From Heterobilharzia americana (taxonomy: Eukaryota > Platyhelminthes > Trematoda > Strigeidida > Schistosomatidae): DNA of 64,000 bases. The notes beneath the pieces were generated by a model that saw nothing but the letters and a program-made list of their open reading frames with translations, was not told where the DNA came from and did no database searches. This document shows, one piece after another, positions 1 through 12,010 of this stretch; position 1 is the first letter of the stretch; each line of letters opens with the position of its first letter. The stretch covers positions 153,031,776-153,095,775 of the forward strand of contig OX104127.1 in NCBI GenBank assembly GCA_944470555.2, given 5' to 3'. The position numbers were made by a program, and so were the translations under genes.

Positions 1-760
1 ACAACCAGTGGTGCTGGCCAGGGATGCCATCTGTCATCATTTCTGTTCAGTTACATATCAATAAGCGGAAAATCTTGTTTGGTTTCGGTGCATGCAAACA
101 CAAATTGCCCCGAGGTCATGTCAGTAGATACACCAACTGCCACAAAAATAGTGCAAGCCCTCTCACTCACGCTCTCCTGCCATGGGTTACCTGAAACCAT
201 CATCTTTAACAACTTCCCAAATTCCATGAATACTGTCTCACTAACGGGATCGATTAGGTTCTCACCGCCCTACCATCCACAATCTCATGCACAAGTTGAA
301 CACTTCGTAGATACATCTAAAAGAGATTTACACAAGGCGGGTGGAGAAGAGACACTCATGGACAACATTTAATAGTTCCTGTTTGTGTACAGAATAACAA
401 CTAACGAGGCGTTACCCGAGTGTCAGACTTCCGCTGAAACACTCATGAAGCATAAATTGATAACACCTCACGACCCCCAGAAATGTCTTCCAAAAGACCA
501 CAAGTGAACATACTGGGAAGACATTCGAAGTAGGAACGCAGGTATTTCCCTACGACTATCGAACGGGTAAGACAAATGGAGCGCCGGAACAATAATCCAT
601 TAGCGTGGAAGTTTGATATACGACGTAGTCATAGGATATAACGGATGGGTGAAACATAAGAATAAACGCCGTTCAAAAACAGCGCCCGAAAAAGCAGCAT
701 CCTACAAGACGTCCCCTAGAAATCCTATTAGGCAGTTCCCAGGTACTTAATAAGAACAGA
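1..760 (+). mobile_element. Ty3/Gypsy integrase C-terminal remnant
   Basis: Positions 79-372 encode 97 residues that read like the core of a Gypsy integrase: a D-T-P-T-A-T-K block, LPETI, then YHPQSHAQVEHF, which corresponds to the usual YHPQSxGQxER block around the catalytic glutamate; here Glu is kept but the following Arg is His. After the stop near 370, conserved Gypsy-like blocks continue in other frames to about 700 (for example an AETLMK-like block near 430-450). Several frame changes and stops show an inactive, 5'-truncated copy that runs off the left edge. The family (Gypsy rather than BEL) is inferred from the integrase block only. Confidence 0.7.
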
Positions 761-2020
761 ACTAACGGTTAACAGGTTTTAGATAACGTCGTTTAAGGGA
801 TAAAGGAACTCTTTTCATGAAAATGGTCAGACAGACGACAGCGAAAGACGGTATGTTTCCAAGTTAGACATTGGAGTTTCTTAAAGACGATGTCACATCC
901 CCAAAACTGCAGGTTTTATGCCTAATTTTCATAGATTCATCTTACGGAAAGTTTGAACTATCTTTTTCATGACCTTCGCCTCACGTGCGTTGCACATTTC
1001 GACCGCTCTTAGGAACGCTATTCCCCAATTGGTTAATCTCTCACTTTTAATATGCTGATTTGTCTGTTAGCCCCAAAGGCACTCATAATGTATATAAACG
1101 CAAGAGCTGAGCTCCTAGATTCATACTCGCCGATTGAGGTATACTCTTTTCGGTCCAGTATCGTCTTCTTCCTTGTGTTAGCTCAGTGAGTTGTCGAGCA
1201 TCGTGTCGTTTATTTAGTAGCTAGATTACGCGTCCCTTATTAACCGTATCTGAAAACTTGAATAACGTATCAAAAATTCACTGAATTTGGATGGAGTTTT
1301 ATAAAGTTGCCGCAGCAAACGCTAGACGTAAGGATAACAAAAACAAATTTCAGTGACTCGAGTCACCCCATTTTACTACCTCCATAGGTTGAACATACAT
1401 CCACACTGTCAAAATATATTTTGTGATTGTACAACAGGTAGCTATGAATGCTCTTAGCAATGATTAGACTTTACCCGGTCTCTACTAGCCTGATTACTGT
1501 ATTCATACTGCATACGTGGGTAAGTGCAGAACGGATCACGAGCAACTTGATCGTACTTATCTTAGCCAATTATTATTGAAGTCAATGAAACAGGAAATTA
1601 ATCATAGTCAGACCAAAACATCTTGCAATTCGGCATTCACTTTTAACGTTACCTTAAGAAATTATTATTCATTCAGATTTACGTTTAAATAATTATGCAA
1701 TCATCAATAATCTTACAAAGCTTCACTCACTCGAGCAGATATAATAAATTTGCTATAGCAGTAGTTTTCCGCAGTAAATAAGTGTTGATGCACAGCAATT
1801 ATTATACAAGTGTAATTCCAAAAATAAAACAAACTCTAAATAGTATACCCAATTTTACAGATAACTAAACACCTCTAACTAGTTAACCTCGATGCTTTAT
1901 ACATAAAATTTAGTGCTTATATGATAACAAGTTTAATGGCATGAAGAAAACAATTCCAATTTATCAAATCAAATGAAAATTGTCTAGCAGCTCCCTAAAA
2001 TCACACTAATGTAACAGAAA
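761..2020. other. No gene seen; possible LTR remnant, then AT-rich DNA
   Basis: No open frame of note. A TATA-like TATATAAA lies at 1091-1098 about 330 bp after the integrase remnant, where a 3' LTR promoter would be expected, but I could not find LTR ends or a second copy. From about 1600 on the sequence is strongly AT-rich. The missing 3' exons of MRPL11 should lie here or beyond the left edge; I could not locate them. Confidence 0.3.
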
Positions 2021-2028
2021 AAACTAAC

Positions 2029-2439
2029 CTGGTAAAGAAGCGCCTTTCTTTGCAGCAGCAGCCATTCTTAGCAAATGCATAGATGATGGGTGGGTTATGA
2101 CCAAATCATATGATCGATCCGGCTAAACAGATAAGTCTGAAATAAAATCACTACCTTGACTGAAATAAAACATGGCATTGGACTTCCTTCTATGATATCC
2201 TTGGTTCTCTCATTGAAATCCTTACAAAAATTTGCAATATTTATATTTCGCTAATGAATAAAATTTTGATAATTATTTAGAAAGCGAGAACTACTCACTC
2301 TACCTAACTGTGGTCCCAAAGGTGGGGCGGGCCGAGCTTGCTGTGCTGGTATGATAATTTTCAGAAATGGTGAGTGAACTACATTATCCCCAGGGGTCTT
2401 GGTTTTACGAGCCATTTTTTTAGCTGTCCGGGAAGTCAT
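2029..2439 (-). CDS. MRPL11: Mitochondrial ribosomal protein L11, exons 1-3 (3' end missing)
   Basis: Three exons on the minus strand encode the first ~110 residues of a uL11-family protein of the large mitoribosomal subunit, which forms the stalk base where GTPase factors bind. Exon 1 is 2299-2439 (47 codons from the first ATG) and contains [17 protein letters not shown], the family signature. Exon 2 (2155-2250) contains [18 protein letters not shown]; exon 3 (2029-2122) contains PDRSYDL and an alanine-rich AAAAKKGA. Introns are GT-AG and tiny: 2251-2298 (48 nt) and 2123-2154 (32 nt). The frame is kept across both junctions, and the fit to L11 is residue by residue. Exon 3 ends at a GTTAGT donor in phase 1. 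The last ~80 residues, which would complete the usual ~190, were not found. The second ATG (codon 9) is an alternative start. Confidence 0.9.
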
Positions 2440-3655
2440 TATCTGGGAGTAATAGAGAAACTTTTAAACTATATTCAAAGACAATAAGCAAAAATATAAC
2501 TGATTGGAGAAATTAATCCAGTAGAAAAACCAAGACTAGTGTATTATTCCTTCTTGAATCTCTACAAATCATTTAGCGTGAATATGGAACCTAGTAATGC
2601 TTCGTAGCAGTTCAAGATGTCACATCTTAAACCACCACATCAATATACATGTTGGCAAGATGAAAGATAGAGAAATAGCAAAGTAAAATATAATCAAAAG
2701 ATGTGGAAAGTTCGAAGAGAGGTAAACTGTCGTAAATATCAGCCGCCATGTTTGCATCCATTGCTCAACTGTTAGATGTCTAAAAAATTGAACTATAGCA
2801 TGCAGCGAAACAATTACTTACGGCTCTGTGGTTCAAATCAGGGACCACACCAATTTCGTCACATTTAACACGCTAACTACAGTCCCTTAGATGTGAAAGG
2901 GCTCGAATCCATAACCAACTGTCTGCGTGTTGAGTGTCCGATACAATGAGCAACAGTCCCACAAGGGATCACCGGTGCGTTCTAAGTATCATTTGATTGT
3001 ATTTAAACTAATGCATTAGCGTGCTTTACTTGAGAACAAAAGTTTAACAGTTGGTGTTAGGACCTCAAAATGTAACTGCGAGCCAACTTACCGTTTCGAC
3101 ATAATGGTTCAAAGAGAAGGAAGTTGGAAGCTTCAGCGACCAAATTAAAAGGGAATACTGAACCGCCGTCATAAGGATTAATGGTATGAGTTATATAGGT
3201 AAGTTACCATTGTTGTGATAATGGAAATAGATGTATGCGTGTGTTATATGATATTATTATGAGTAAATAACAGCTGTATACAAGTATGAATTTTCAACTC
3301 GAAAATCAGATACCCTCTGATGATCACATTACTCCACTTCTCTACATTGTTGTTTACCTGCACAGTATTACTCTTAGAATTTTCACCTATTTTGAAAACT
3401 GTAAAAACTTCAACTAGTATGTAAAGTTTCTCAGTAATTTTAAATCTCCAGAATGCCAAAAGATATAAGACAGAGTCAAAGTAGAACCCCGGACACAAGA
3501 GCATCGGTTGAAGCTGCCACAGTTCACAGATGTATACAAAAAGATGGATAGAAAAAGAGTGATATCAAAGTAGACAAAGTTATGCGAGAGAGCAAACAAT
3601 TTGAAGATAAAGGTTAGCGCAAATATTCGAGCTTCAGAAGATGTCTAAGAGTGAA
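2440..3655. other. Upstream of MRPL11; no gene recognised
   Basis: This is the 5' flank of MRPL11, with short unconvincing frames only. Around 2820-2950 there is GGTTCAAATC- and GGCTCGAATCC-like sequence reminiscent of a tRNA-type box B; the same kind of motif recurs near 5000 (GGCTCGAACCCG), so a tRNA-derived repeat is possible but I cannot define its ends. Confidence 0.3.
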
Positions 3656-4640
3656 TAAATCTAAACTTGCTGTGACCGATTTCCAGCCAGGTCTCCAAGA
3701 GTTCTCAATCACTTATTCCTATCGTCCCAGCGACTCCAGTCAGGTAGTCTACATCTCTTCACACGATTCAGACCAAGTCAGGGACTTCAACGACCAGTGA
3801 TGCGTATTCGCCTGGCCACCCTGGAACCTTTTCCAACCTAATCCAGCTTCGTTTAGCATAGCACGTTGAGTAGTTAGTGACTTGGCATGCGCAACAAATG
3901 TCCGAGTCATCTCAGTTTACTACGGTTCATAATTTCATCGACTGACTCCTGTACCTTGGGTTGTACTTCTGCCTGACCTCAAAATTGTTTACACTGATTC
4001 CACCAAAGGCAAGCAATGCAACGAAGACACTTATAATCATAAACCTGTAACTGCTTCATGTCTTCTACTTTAACGACCATATTTCACAGCTGTACAACAG
4101 GATAGAACTGAGTGCAGAGCAGTGTACTCGTCCTTTAATAGATAGTCGGATATCTCGCCAGTCGGAACTACAAATAACTTAAGTTGGTAAATGTCAAATG
4201 TGTCTTCTCTATCCGAAATGAGATTTCGTCAGTCAGCAGCCATTTCGGGCTGATGCAACTCCCTAAGTAATTGAAGTGGTTAACGCATTCCACTACGTCA
4301 CTTCTTGTATTTGACAGGTGCGAAACGCATGACAAACATACTCAGATTTCCGCTCAATGAGTTCAGAAGACCCTATACAGAGTTCAAGCTCAGCAGGACA
4401 ATACCGTCTGCATACTCCAAGTCAAACAGATGATTTCCAGGGGGTAAAGCAATGTTTATGAAGACAAACATACCCAAGGTTATGTCCATTAGTACGTCTG
4501 TGACGAAGCTAAACAAGAACGGTGACTGGGCGTCCCTGACGGATACCACTGGTTGTCGTCAATTCTGATAACAACTCTCCATAAGCTCTTACATCATTAG
4601 GTTGGAGTAGAGAGTTCTGATCAGTATAATATAATTACTT
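3656..4640 (-). mobile_element. RTE/SR2-like non-LTR retrotransposon remnant
   Basis: Read on the minus strand from 4640 down to 3656 the conserved order of an RTE-clade reverse transcriptase is recognisable: RAYGELLSELTTTSGIRQG (RT motif 4 region) at about 4610-4530, then a damaged thumb and C-terminal domain with LGHLLRMP at about 3900 and a terminal block rich in R, W and D near 3750-3680. Frames shift several times and stops are present. The layout matches the SR2/RTE family known from schistosomes; that name is from family knowledge, not a comparison I could run. The copy is 5'-truncated and inactive. Confidence 0.7.
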
Positions 4641-7585
4641 GCTACTATATTCAAAGTCGGACACTGTCATAACACACGTAGGTCGACAGTTGAATGATAC
4701 CCTTAAGTCAGAAAGTGTGGCAAATGTTGGACACAGGAATTCCACAGCCTATCGAGGAGTGAAGCTGTGGCTGATGAACCAACGTCCGGGTCTTAAACCT
4801 GTCTGGTTTTTACGAGTTTGTTGCTTTTAGGCTCAAGTCAGGCATCGAATAACTGTGTCTTACGACCTACTACACAAAAATGAGCGAAATGTACTCAGCT
4901 ACCTTGTGCACATTTGTGCAGTACGCGACGAGCTACACGTATTGTGTGAGGACCATTGATATTGTTTGGCTTCCCAAACCTCTGTAGGTGGAGTGGGGCT
5001 CGAACCCGTAACCCAGTGGTTGGTCACCTTCCTAAACTACAGAGCCACAGTTCCAGTGGTGTGTTAATGAAAAGGATTTCCCCTGCATTTGTCAAGATGA
5101 GACCCGTCCTTATAGATTGGAATGATTAGCGATCTAAACCAGTCCGACAGGTTTACCTCTGATTCCCATACACTTGTAGTGCACCCTCCAGGCACCAAAA
5201 TACAACTAGGGCTAAAATAAATAGATTACATTAAATTAACTAAATAAACCTCTAGTTCGCCTGCGGATGCTTAGGGTGTTTTAAGTTTTGTTTGAACGAG
5301 CATGCATTCGAGCAGGTTTGGACGCCATTTTGCGCTCCATAGTGCTGGTTACCACGCACGTACTCAGAGTCCATAGTTCAGCCTTGCAAGCCAGATAAGT
5401 TGATTACACTTTTGCTTCTTCAGATATATTCCTGTATCAGTTCTTTTGATTTGTGTTTTGTTATCAGTACTTACACGTTAGGTAAAGTACTGGTTAAGCA
5501 GGTACTAGAGCACGTCAAGTTAAGTAGGGTTGATCAAACGTTACGGAATTGTAACACGCACCTCTACACACTAATTAGTATATCGCTAACTGTAATAAGT
5601 AATCTTATACTTCTATCCGTAAAAACTTCTAGTTGAAAACTATAAGGTCCTGCCACCTTGCATCATTTCAAGTCTAAAACAGTCTTCTCAACTTTGAGAA
5701 GAGTTGGAAGACCACTATCTGCATCGTATTCAGAGTAGACAGGAACACCGGGCAGCTAAAACGTGGCTTCAGACTAGCTGAATTGTTCTTCAAAGCATTC
5801 AAGCCGCCTGTCCCGATCGCTTACCAATGAATCATTCTCTTCGGTGAGTCTCACTCGTCCTCGCCGTCAAGCTAATTTCTAAAATAAGCAATTGCAGAAT
5901 ATTATCTAATATCAGTTCCTTCACCTTTTGAGCTTTTGCCACCCATCTACTATTCATAGTGTCAATTATCACCTAGTGCGAAAACTATTCCATTTTCACT
6001 GAGTTCATTATTTCCCAATTTAGATGGGGACTCAGATCTGCTAACTTTCATTATCATCGCGTTGTTGACACTCCTTGACACCCCATGCAAAAGTTAGTGT
6101 CTTCTTGTAGTGCTCAAAATACAACTTGGGAAAAAGATAAGAACTGTCCAAACAAAACGCTTTACTAGTTCATGAAGTTTCTGACTGTTGAGTTGTAGCA
6201 TGTAGGAAAATGGTGGCAAACCAATTACGGTAAAAGCTTACTATAATTGCAGAGTGATAACTACATGTCTGTAGTAAACACAAGCTTTAAACGAAGAGTT
6301 TCTGGTCACTGCTCCTCACAGTGATGGACACAAACCAAACATTGCTATCCCTGACCTTTTAAAATCAGTTCAGAACTGCTTTTTCTACTGTAGGACATTC
6401 CAGAATACCTAGTACACATGTGATGCCTTGATCAAAGCAGAAAGTTACGACTGGAAGACTTCTAAGTGAAGTTTCACAAGCACATCAAGGTTGTATATAA
6501 GGAAGAACTGGAAAAACAATTAGCGGGAGAAAATTACTTAGTTACAGGAATTCAGACTAATTTCAGTAGCCTGGAGGTGATAAAAATTTCAGGTAACATC
6601 ATAGGACTTCATGGATCCAAACGGTTAGCTCTTAGGAGGTTGCAAGTATAATGAAGGACGTCAGCAACTAAAATAAATACTGACCAAGTTTACTCCCTAT
6701 TCTAGGACAGCGATGGGTAACGGAAACCAAAAAAGATTGCGAAGGCGGCGTTGGTAATTATTTATAGACAATTATTCAAGCATTCGAAAAAGCATGAAAA
6801 AGGAAGTGATTTTTGAGGACATGTCCGAGAAATAAAAAAAAATAAAGGTCTTTTTGCAAAAAGGTAACTGGAATTATGTGCAGAAAACTACAAAAAAAGT
6901 TATACTGGTTTCCATCTACTATTCTGTTATTCGCTGTTTAGCAGGAGCTTGGACAAGGAGTAAACTTAGGATCTCAAAGTCTTACCGAAGTTGCGGTTTC
7001 AAATAACTTCTGGAGCTACATCATAATTACATCAGTATAGCAGCCCACAATTATTGGTTAGGCTGATGATATACCAGAATGGTTGGGATGTGCGTTATGT
7101 TAGCTGGCCTATCGTCTACCACCAGTATGGAAAGTTGGGTAGACAAGATTAGACTGGAAGAAAGCTATGTGTACCCAGAACAACACGGTCCTAATTTGTG
7201 ATTTTACTAACCATTAGTTCTAGTCATTTGAAGTGCATGCTTTCCGGTTGTGTCCTATGAGACAATCCAGATAGGTTTTTGGAAACTAAGCGATATTTAT
7301 TAAAATCGATAACAGTCATGTTATGTCTTGATATAGACCAAAATATAATTTCATTCCTCTTTACTCCTTTTGTTAGATAACGAAACTAAAACACAGTATC
7401 ATTGCATGAAATCTTTGCTTGTTTGAGCCGTGTGAGAAATGTCAACTTCCCGGTTGCGTTTTTTACGACAAAGGAAACCAGTGATTGAAGATTCTAGATG
7501 ATATGACTCAGGATCGATGTCAGTGGAGTAGATGTATGCACACATTATCCTTATCTTAGTCGTCACACTAAATTTAGTATTTTCC
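4641..7585. other. No gene recognised (2.9 kb)
   Basis: Frames of 60-78 codons at 4639, 5400 and 6466 (+) show no motif I recognise and no splice-site support. The segment joins the RTE remnant on its left to a Penelope-like element on its right and probably contains decayed repeat sequence, including a box-B-like GGCTCGAACCCG near 4990. It may hold the lost 5' part of the Penelope-like element. Confidence 0.3.
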
Positions 7586-7589
7586 TATT

Positions 7590-8690
7590 CCTCCTTGCTA
7601 TCTTATCACGACTTAGTGAAACGATTGATATCTGCCAACAAACTGATCTGCTGCCGTTGCCTGAAATCCAAATCAAAAAGCCACCACTCCTTGGAACAAA
7701 AGGTGTCCAGTTTCAATCTAACAACCAGCTTTATCGACAGACTGACGGAGTGGTCATGAGTTCTCCTCTAGGACTTGCCATTGCAGATATCTTCATGGAT
7801 CATCTCGAAAAGATGCGGCTGAATCCAGTCATCAGAGGAACAACCTATTACACCGCAGGTAAGTCAATGACACAATTGTTGTTTGTATCAATATGAAACA
7901 TTCAAGTGAGTTGTTTGACAAGCTCAACCAGGCTCATCCTAACGTTAAACTTATGATGGAATATGAGCATGAAATGAGTTGTTTTTCAGACCTCAATGTG
8001 AGAAGAGTTGGTGGTACGATTGAAGAGACCATCCACAGGAAAGATACACGGACTGGACAATATCTTAACTATAACAGTTTCTGTCCTGGCAGCTAAAAGT
8101 GTGGGCTAGTCAACAAAGGTAGGAAATCATGTTTTGCGGACAAGTTAGGAGAACCAAGCCTAATTGAGGAATGTTTCCATGAGAATGGATATCCTAAGAG
8201 ATTTGTTATGAAGTATGTAGAGAAAAGATCGAGAGAAATAAAAACCCGACTGTGGAAAAGAATGTCTTTGTACGCCTTCGATTCAAGAGACGTGCGATAT
8301 CTAAAAGAATGGAAACGAGAATAAAAGGAGCAATGAGAAGGAGCTTTCCTGCAGCTAAACTTGAATCAGTACACAATACCGCATGCTCACTGAACAGTTA
8401 AAATTAAATAAGTACCCTGCTCATGTCATCTCCAACTATTTAAGAGTTCATATACACTTGAGGTAGGAAGTACATTAGAATGATTGAAAAGAGGACATCC
8501 ATTTAGTCTGCTGAGGATATCCTTAAGAATATGTGCTTAAAAGTAAAATCCTAGCCAGTGCACCTACTAGACACAAGACATCGGGTTGAAACATCTATTG
8601 CCTTTGAAATAATAGACGGACAGAAAATGTCTGGATTACTGTGCTTCACGGAAGCGAAGTGTGGTTAGTATTTCCCTCCCTCAATGAATA
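7590..8690 (+). mobile_element. Penelope-like element: RT to GIY-YIG region, decayed
   Basis: Plus-strand frames give the PLE order. At 7690-7870: a YRQTDGVVMSSPLGLAIADI block (RT motif 4-type QxxGxxMGSPLGP) followed by a broken copy of the RT catalytic region. At 7893-8096: LDKLNQAHPNVKL, an FSDLNV block and TGQYLNYNSFCP, typical of the RT thumb of PLEs. From 8100 to 8690 the homology continues through frameshifts: K-R-R-S-R-E-I-K-T near 8225, then a HIHLR...-type remnant of the GIY-YIG endonuclease domain and LLDTRHRV near 8565. PLEs move by target-primed reverse transcription using these two domains. Many stops: inactive. Confidence 0.8.
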
Positions 8691-9354
8691 TGATTTCATC
8701 CTGTTTCATTTTAATTACATAACTTTATTTATTTCTTACACTTCTTAGCTTTGTACCACTAATTCACTTACATGCCATATGAATTGTCAATGATTTTGTT
8801 GTATAACTTAAGATTACTGACTTTCTAATCTTTAAATATCTTATATCCTAATAAACATCATACTTTCAGGCTGAGTATTCATGAAATGCAATCATTTCAT
8901 TCTGAAACTTTCAAATGAAAATGGACATCGTATATGTGCACTATAGTTGGGTCAACTGAAATTAGGAATTATCAGGCATGTTGCCGAATGCAGTGATAAG
9001 TATACGTATAACAGGCTGGCTTGTTATAAAGATGCGGATTCTCTGAACAATAAGTCAACGGACGATGGTCAATGACCTGGTGATAAAAAGGAGAGATTAT
9101 TTAATTCGAAGTATTGTACACGAGGTAGTTGCAAAAACAGTTCCAAGAGAAAAAATGTTCCAAGTGCAATATATGCGCAATGTGCAGCAGCAACCTATAT
9201 TAACCACGTATTTCCTGAATATTATTAGCATTCAGACCCAAAAGTAAAGCGTATACTGACATTAAACTAGCACTTACGTCTAGTCGTAAAGGCAGGAGGC
9301 GTAAGATACGAGGGCCAGATGAGAATAACATTGGATGTTAACTAAACCACCTGC
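8691..9354. other. AT-rich spacer, no gene recognised
   Basis: AT-rich sequence after the PLE remnant. A 60-codon frame at 9065-9247 (+) has no recognisable motif and no splice support. Confidence 0.3.
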
Positions 9355-11660
9355 TATCTAGCACCAGCTATGATTACAACGAATAGCTGTTGTGAAGTTG
9401 TCGTCAGCCCTGAAGTTACGTTGTTGCGGAGAGGGATGGTCGAAAGTGTAAGCCTTGCGTCGTAGACCGAGAGAATCTGAAAAGGAAAGGAAAATAATGT
9501 CAGCCAACAACCAACAAGAATATCCAACACTGATAGTGAAAGCGTAGAAAACTGATAGTTTTTGATCTCTCGCGTTTACTTCTTGGGGTTTGGTCCATGT
9601 TGTTCGGTTTGCTCCCGCAGTAGACAAGGAAATCTTTCTACTTCCCTGCTTTTAGCTCCAGTGAGGTAAGTGCTTTCGTAGGTTAGTAGTTGTAATCTGT
9701 AGAGTGATTACGGAGGTAAGGGTTGCTGAGAAGATTAGGGGTCTATCGAGACTTGTTTGCGTAGGTGACTGGATGGGAATACTAAGACAGTGAGAATAGG
9801 TATATGGGAATTACTCGAAAGGTGAAAGTAGATGGCATGGGTCTAGTTGCTAGAGAAGAGTTAGTAAGTAATGTGGATGTTTCAAAAAGACATATTGGGT
9901 GGTACGTAAAAAGGAGATGATGGTGGGCTAGTGAGGTTGGTAATCCCGTGAGTATCTCTGCGGTAAACCATGCGAAATGACATGACTGTCTGACCATATT
10001 TTCAACGGATTTATCGAGGCAGCTTTGACTACATCCCACGATAAGGCATTCTATAAAGCACATACTATTAAGGAGAAAAAGTTGGACCTGAGCCTGGTGT
10101 TAGCCCTTTGATGTGATATCCTGATGGAGTTTCCGCGTAATGACCGCCATCTTGCAGATAAGGCTTGTTTTATGTGATTTGACTGATGGGTGGTCTTATA
10201 GACCATAATAAGGTCAGTCCTCTTTCTATGATAGCCCAAGGCTAGTAGGTTTAGGTGTTTTAGTCTTTGAGAGTATGCCCTTCGCCTTAATCCTACAATG
10301 ACTTCGTTCCAGATTTTTGTATTTTGAGCGCTAGGGGTGTCACCGCACTGAATACCTCTAGGTGTCGTCATACGTAGGACTTGAAAACTGTGAGAAATAG
10401 TTCAGGGGCGAGAGCACCAAGCTGTCTACGCAGAAAGTGCAAAGTGGTGCTCGCTCTGGCTGCCAATTCTTTGTAGTTGGAACTGGTGTTCCCTAGATAT
10501 TCTCCTGCGGATACTTTGGTGATAGCACGGTTGCTCAATTTGTATTGGAATTCGGCCGTCATAAGCACTGATGTGCATTACCTTGCAGTTCCCCGGTTCG
10601 AAGCTCAAGCCGTTTTCCGACGACTTGAGTTCAATTTGATGCAGGTCATTTTGGAGTGTTGAACAGTCTCTCTTCTTTTTCTAACCTCCACACTTTAATG
10701 TCATCAACCAAGAGGAGGATGGGTGAGAAGAGTTCGTGTGGCAGATCGCTGACGAACAGGAGCGGTCCCAAAGTTGCTGCTTGGGATACTCCTGACGTCG
10801 ACGGTCTCCACTCAGACAGCATTATGTTTACCTTAGTGCAGAACTGCCTGCCCTTTAGGTACTCTTTGAGCCAAGAGAGTAGGGGTCCACTTATGCCGAC
10901 TGAAACAACTTTGTGAAGCAGGACTGTGGGTGGAACACTTAAATGTTTTAGCTGCGTCGAGAAAACAACATATACTGCTTTTCTGTTGTCGCAGCTAGTT
11001 GGCAGTATATGAACGACCACTTCGAAAATCACGCGGAGTTCCCAGGTCTTTTCGGCTATCAGGGTTTCTAATACTTTAGACAGTATATGGATTGAGGCGA
11101 TCAGTTCGTAGCTGCCAGGACTTTTTCTGTCTTCTTCCTTGAAGATAAGTGACAAGATAGCGCACTTGCATTCTTCAGGCGGTTCGCAAGAATCTACCTA
11201 ATGCTTGAAGAAGTTCTTGATTGGTTCCGTAAGGGTGTACTTTTTAAGATTATTGGCTTCAGGTTATCGTAGACAGGGGACTTGCTTGAATGGAGTCTAG
11301 AGTTTTACCGACTTTTTCTGTGATTGGGGTGTAGCAAAGGTCTTGGTTACTTATGGTCTGATCTGAACCGTATCATAGATTAGCGCTCGTCAGGGCTTAG
11401 CTCAGGCGTGATGCATCTCTATCAGCACCCCAACGTGTGTCACCAACCATTTTCTCTGAGACCAGCAATCTTAGTTGCATTCTTCAGCTTCTGACTGAAT
11501 GATGTGGTGTGCTTCCCTCCTATCTCCCAGATGAAAAGAGAGCTGAAATCACCGGTGATGACCGCAGAATTGTAACCTGCGGAGGAAATCGCCAAGATTG
11601 TTCTGATGGCCATTTCCTTATGGGTGTGAGGAACTAGGGGGGACCGATATATGGCGTCAC
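9355..11660 (-). mobile_element. CR1-like non-LTR element (copy B): endonuclease end and RT
   Basis: On the minus strand from 11660 down: a GDF-type endonuclease block (VITGDF) near 11560, then the RT. The RT occupies 11155-10646 in one frame, with SIHILSKVLETLI, a GISGPLLSWLKEYLKGRQF block, SGVSQAATLGPLLFVSDLPH (motif 4/5) and LLVDDIKVW at the position of the catalytic FADD/YADD, where the box reads LVDD. A C-terminal block (QRLKHLNLLALGYHRKRTDL) follows at 10371-10051. Frames change between blocks. 9355-10050 is more diverged and assigned only by position. Same family as the copy at 25.4-30.6 kb. Inactive. Confidence 0.75.
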
Positions 11661-12010
11661 CGATCAGTAATCATACATACTTACATATGCTGATAAGAGA
11701 AAGCCAACGAACTATATTATCTCAAGAAGAGAGGAAAGGTAGTCTCTTAGCCAAATACAAAATGTGAGTGAGTGAGGTTTCAAAAGCGTTACAAACCCGA
11801 AACAACAGCGCACACCTCATAACCACCGCCAACTCCAATATCCGTTTCACGAGTTAGTATAAGCCAGTTGATTTCTTCACCCTTACTTCCAGGCCTTGTG
11901 GAACGGTTCCAGGTCTTTGGTGGACTTCAATTCAGTATATACACACCCATTTTCTCGCTGAAGCTCTGCTAAACCTAACGGGCGGTTGGGTTCAACATCC
12001 AACTACAATA
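11661..12010 (-). mobile_element. CR1-like 3' untranslated end
   Basis: Reverse-complemented, 11880-11950 contains the 18-mer GACCTGGAACCGTTCCAC, and that exact string occurs at 30478-30495 in the 3' end of the plus-strand CR1-like element. Similarity continues on both sides (GGGCGGTTGGGT on one side; ATATTGGA and TTATGAGGTGTG on the other). This is therefore the 3' end of the same family, orientation minus. It lies between the endonuclease block of copy A and that of copy B, so copy A has lost its RT or this is a separate 5'-truncated insertion. Confidence 0.7.

Noticed and set aside
6466..6651. 61-codon plus frame before the PLE as its N-terminal part
   Set aside because: No residues match the PLE N-terminal pattern seen at 47.0-47.4 kb.
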